The translations under genes and the position numbers were made by a program. Under the pieces are notes generated by a model. The model was not told the DNA's origin. It searched no databases and saw only the letters and a program-made list of their open reading frames with translations. From Sulfurovum sp. (GTDB lineage Bacteria > Campylobacterota > Campylobacteria > Campylobacterales > Sulfurovaceae): a stretch of 7,369 nt of DNA. How positions within the stretch are numbered: position 1 is the stretch's first letter; each line of letters opens with the position of its first letter. This document shows, one piece after another, positions 7,009-7,369 of the stretch. Where the stretch lies: NCBI GenBank assembly GCA_020721385.1, contig DYMW01000075.1:1-7369 (forward strand), read 5' to 3'.

Positions 7009-7369
7009 TCTTTAAAAATAGTATTAAATTGTTCTGGTATTCGTGCTGGTTTTCCTTGACGAACAAAGACTAGAACAATATGCATACTAAAGATTTTTTT
7101 ATCTTCTTTATAAATGTTCTGTTCAAGTATAATGGAGCTGTTTTTTTGAGATACCAGTTTTGACTCTACGCTAAGCATGTCACCAAGTTTTGAAGCTCCT
7201 AAAAAATCAGCATCAATTTTTCGTACCACAAATCCACTTCCTTCTCCATCGGTAGGTTGCTTGTTTTGTGCAAAGAAAATTTCAGACCTTGCTCGTTCAC
7301 AATATTTGATGTAGTTGGTATGATAGACAATTCCCCCTGCATCGGTATCTTCGTAATAAACGCGTATTT
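7005..7369 (-). CDS. ybgC: YbgC-type acyl-CoA thioesterase, N-terminus outside window
   Basis: This is a hotdog-fold 4-hydroxybenzoyl-CoA-thioesterase-like enzyme that hydrolyses acyl-CoA; YbgC is often encoded with tol-pal and linked to envelope phospholipid metabolism. The open frame runs from the right edge to a stop at 7005 and gives 120 residues, beginning inside the signature VYYEDTDAGGIVYHTNY. The catalytic aspartate is the second D of EDTDAGG, and ERARSE follows. Family members have about 130-140 residues, so only a short N-terminus is missing. A GTG at 7229 is not the real start: the family sequence continues upstream of it without a break (GSGFVVRKIDADF). It is convergent with the plsC-type gene, sharing 4 bp. 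No tol-pal gene lies within the window. The symbol is given from the signature; paralogous 4HBT thioesterases remain possible. Confidence 0.88.
   Translation of the reverse strand, partial: IRVYYEDTDAGGIVYHTNYIKYCERARSEIFFAQNKQPTDGEGSGFVVRKIDADFLGASKLGDMLSVESKLVSQKNSSIILEQNIYKEDKKIFSMHIVLVFVRQGKPARIPEQFNTIFKD

Noticed and set aside
7031..7076. Nested inverted repeats GTTCT/AGAAC and TTCGT/ACGAA, considered as a terminator for the plsC-type gene.
   Set aside because: The arms are 5 bp with mismatched spacers and a long loop, there is no clean T run, and the stretch lies inside the ybgC coding sequence.
7005..7229. A separate small gene starting at the GTG at 7229.
   Set aside because: The frame continues upstream to the window edge with the YbgC signature, so the GTG is an internal valine.
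1..7369. A novel defence, mobile or secondary-metabolite system.
   Set aside because: All six coding regions belong to well-known housekeeping families and leave only short gaps. No repeats, integrase, transposase, toxin or unknown ORF was seen.

Overview
The window looks like an ordinary chromosomal segment of an AT-rich Gram-negative bacterium, most likely a Campylobacterota (epsilonproteobacterium) of the Sulfurimonas/Arcobacter/Sulfurospirillum kind. The reasons are the low G+C, the style of the SecA and ArgG proteins, a single LolC/E-type permease directly behind secA (an order I recall from Campylobacter and Helicobacter), and promoters with a good -10 box but only A/T-rich sequence where a -35 box would lie. 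Genus-level placement is inference.

Layout: on the minus strand, read right to left, come secA (6149-3528), a LolF-type lipoprotein-release permease (3528-2293, sharing one base with secA), a likely intrinsic terminator over the permease stop codon, mltG (2231-1284) with its own promoter, and argG (1217 to the left edge, lacking only its last codon or so). On the plus strand, divergent from secA across a 175-bp gap, lies a PlsC-type acyltransferase (6325-7008). Its stop codon interlocks with that of a convergent YbgC-type acyl-CoA thioesterase (7369-7005, N-terminus outside the window).

Most of the genes serve the cell envelope: SecA drives protein export, the LolF-like permease extracts exported lipoproteins from the inner membrane, MltG sets glycan-strand ends, PlsC makes phospholipid precursors, and YbgC is a thioesterase usually linked to tol-pal. 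ArgG (arginine biosynthesis) is the metabolic exception. The secA-lolF pair is a plausible translationally coupled operon. mltG and argG form a second transcription unit, possibly with an extra promoter before argG.

There is no gene-free stretch over 300 bp; the longest gap is the secA/plsC divergent region (6150-6324). I see no tRNA, rRNA, CRISPR, insertion sequence, prophage or defence genes, and no evidence of a previously undescribed system. The points worth a second look are at the level of gene junctions and expression signals.
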